Shown here in pieces: positions 63,651 to 64,000 of a DNA stretch of 64,000 nt. The notes under the pieces are model-generated. The model saw only the letters and a list, made by a program, of their open reading frames with translations. It ran no database searches and was not told the DNA's origin. The position numbers were made by a program, and so were the translations under genes. Numbering within the stretch: position 1 is the first letter of the stretch; each line of letters begins with the position of its first letter. Origin of the DNA: Marthasterias glacialis (lineage: Eukaryota > Echinodermata > Asteroidea > Forcipulatida > Asteriidae); NCBI GenBank assembly GCA_911728455.2, contig OU452233.1, positions 9,777,505 to 9,841,504 on the forward strand, written 5' to 3'.

Positions 63651-64000
63651 CGAGCTAGCAGTACCATTTAGCTTGGCATTTCAATAGTCTGTCAACTTTT
63701 TTACTCCTCTATATTTCATTCTAAAAAGGGGTTGAAACAGCCAGCCAGACCACTTGGAGACAATTGTTGAGTGGTCTTCATGTGTTTTAACCACTTAGTG
63801 CCGGGGTTTCCAGCTGGAATAGTTTTGTATTTTAGGACAGTGAAGCCCTGACTAAACAAAGCCAAGACAACAAAGGTTCTCATAGAAAGCAACAGCATTT
63901 AGTGTTCTCTTTCAAGAAAATATGAGATGTGTTCAGCGTGAAATGAAACCATGGACGATACATGTAATTAGCCCCATGGCCAAAATCTATGCTGGAATCT

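Larger units (their letters stand above)
61602..64000 (-). other. TBL1XR1: 5'-side intron, incomplete at right edge
   Basis: It lies upstream of the first visible exon, and no LisH-encoding exon is found. It contains a CAGGCCTG element (61871-62053), a CTTAAGAT-type repeat (62431-62581) and two TGGGAGACTT foldbacks (63306-63449 and half a copy at 63570-63650). Confidence 0.75.

Noticed and set aside
61602-64000. Search for the LisH exons of TBL1
   Set aside because: No reading frame ending in the expected ...EAEVSINE segment with a donor is found on the minus strand, so these exons are placed beyond the window.

Overview
This is animal nuclear DNA: one intron-rich gene spread over more than 50 kb, embedded in AT-rich non-coding sequence crowded with short palindromic (foldback) DNA transposons, tRNA-derived SINEs, minisatellites and microsatellites. 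I see no prokaryotic gene organisation. The protein is very close to vertebrate TBL1XR1/TBL1X, but introns, linker and repeats do not look vertebrate. The repeat style suggests a marine invertebrate deuterostome, most likely an echinoderm (possibly a sea star). That placement is inference.

The only gene I can support is the TBL1X/TBL1XR1 (Drosophila ebi) orthologue, on the minus strand. Ten coding exons were assembled by hand: 61601-61421, 56303-56171, 54004-53866, 53110-52888, 45612-45491, 41077-41003, 16390-16278, 15232-15067, 11028-10927 and 9976-9950 (stop). Every junction is GT-AG and the reading frame holds throughout, giving 426 codons plus stop. This covers the linker and the whole WD40 propeller. 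The N-terminal LisH exons and the promoter lie beyond the right edge. Intron 6 is 24.6 kb.

Layout: 1-1080 is a 324-bp satellite running off the left edge; 1081-9949 is the 3' flank (with any 3' UTR) and nested foldback elements; 9950-16390 holds the last four exons; 16391-41002 is the giant intron with SINEs, a 62-bp minisatellite, a local duplication and an 1850-bp hAT element carrying a BED zinc-finger reading frame; 41003-61601 holds the first six visible exons; 61602-64000 is intron with more MITEs.

No new multi-gene system is visible. The most interesting material is the transposon record, where target-site duplications and nested insertions can be read directly. It includes a family of 140-190-bp elements with CAGGCCTG ends and 6-bp target duplications, foldbacks inserted at TTAA, 8-bp-duplication elements, and a MITE splitting a SINE's tRNA domain. 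A duplicated exon end with a decoy splice donor lies in intron 2.
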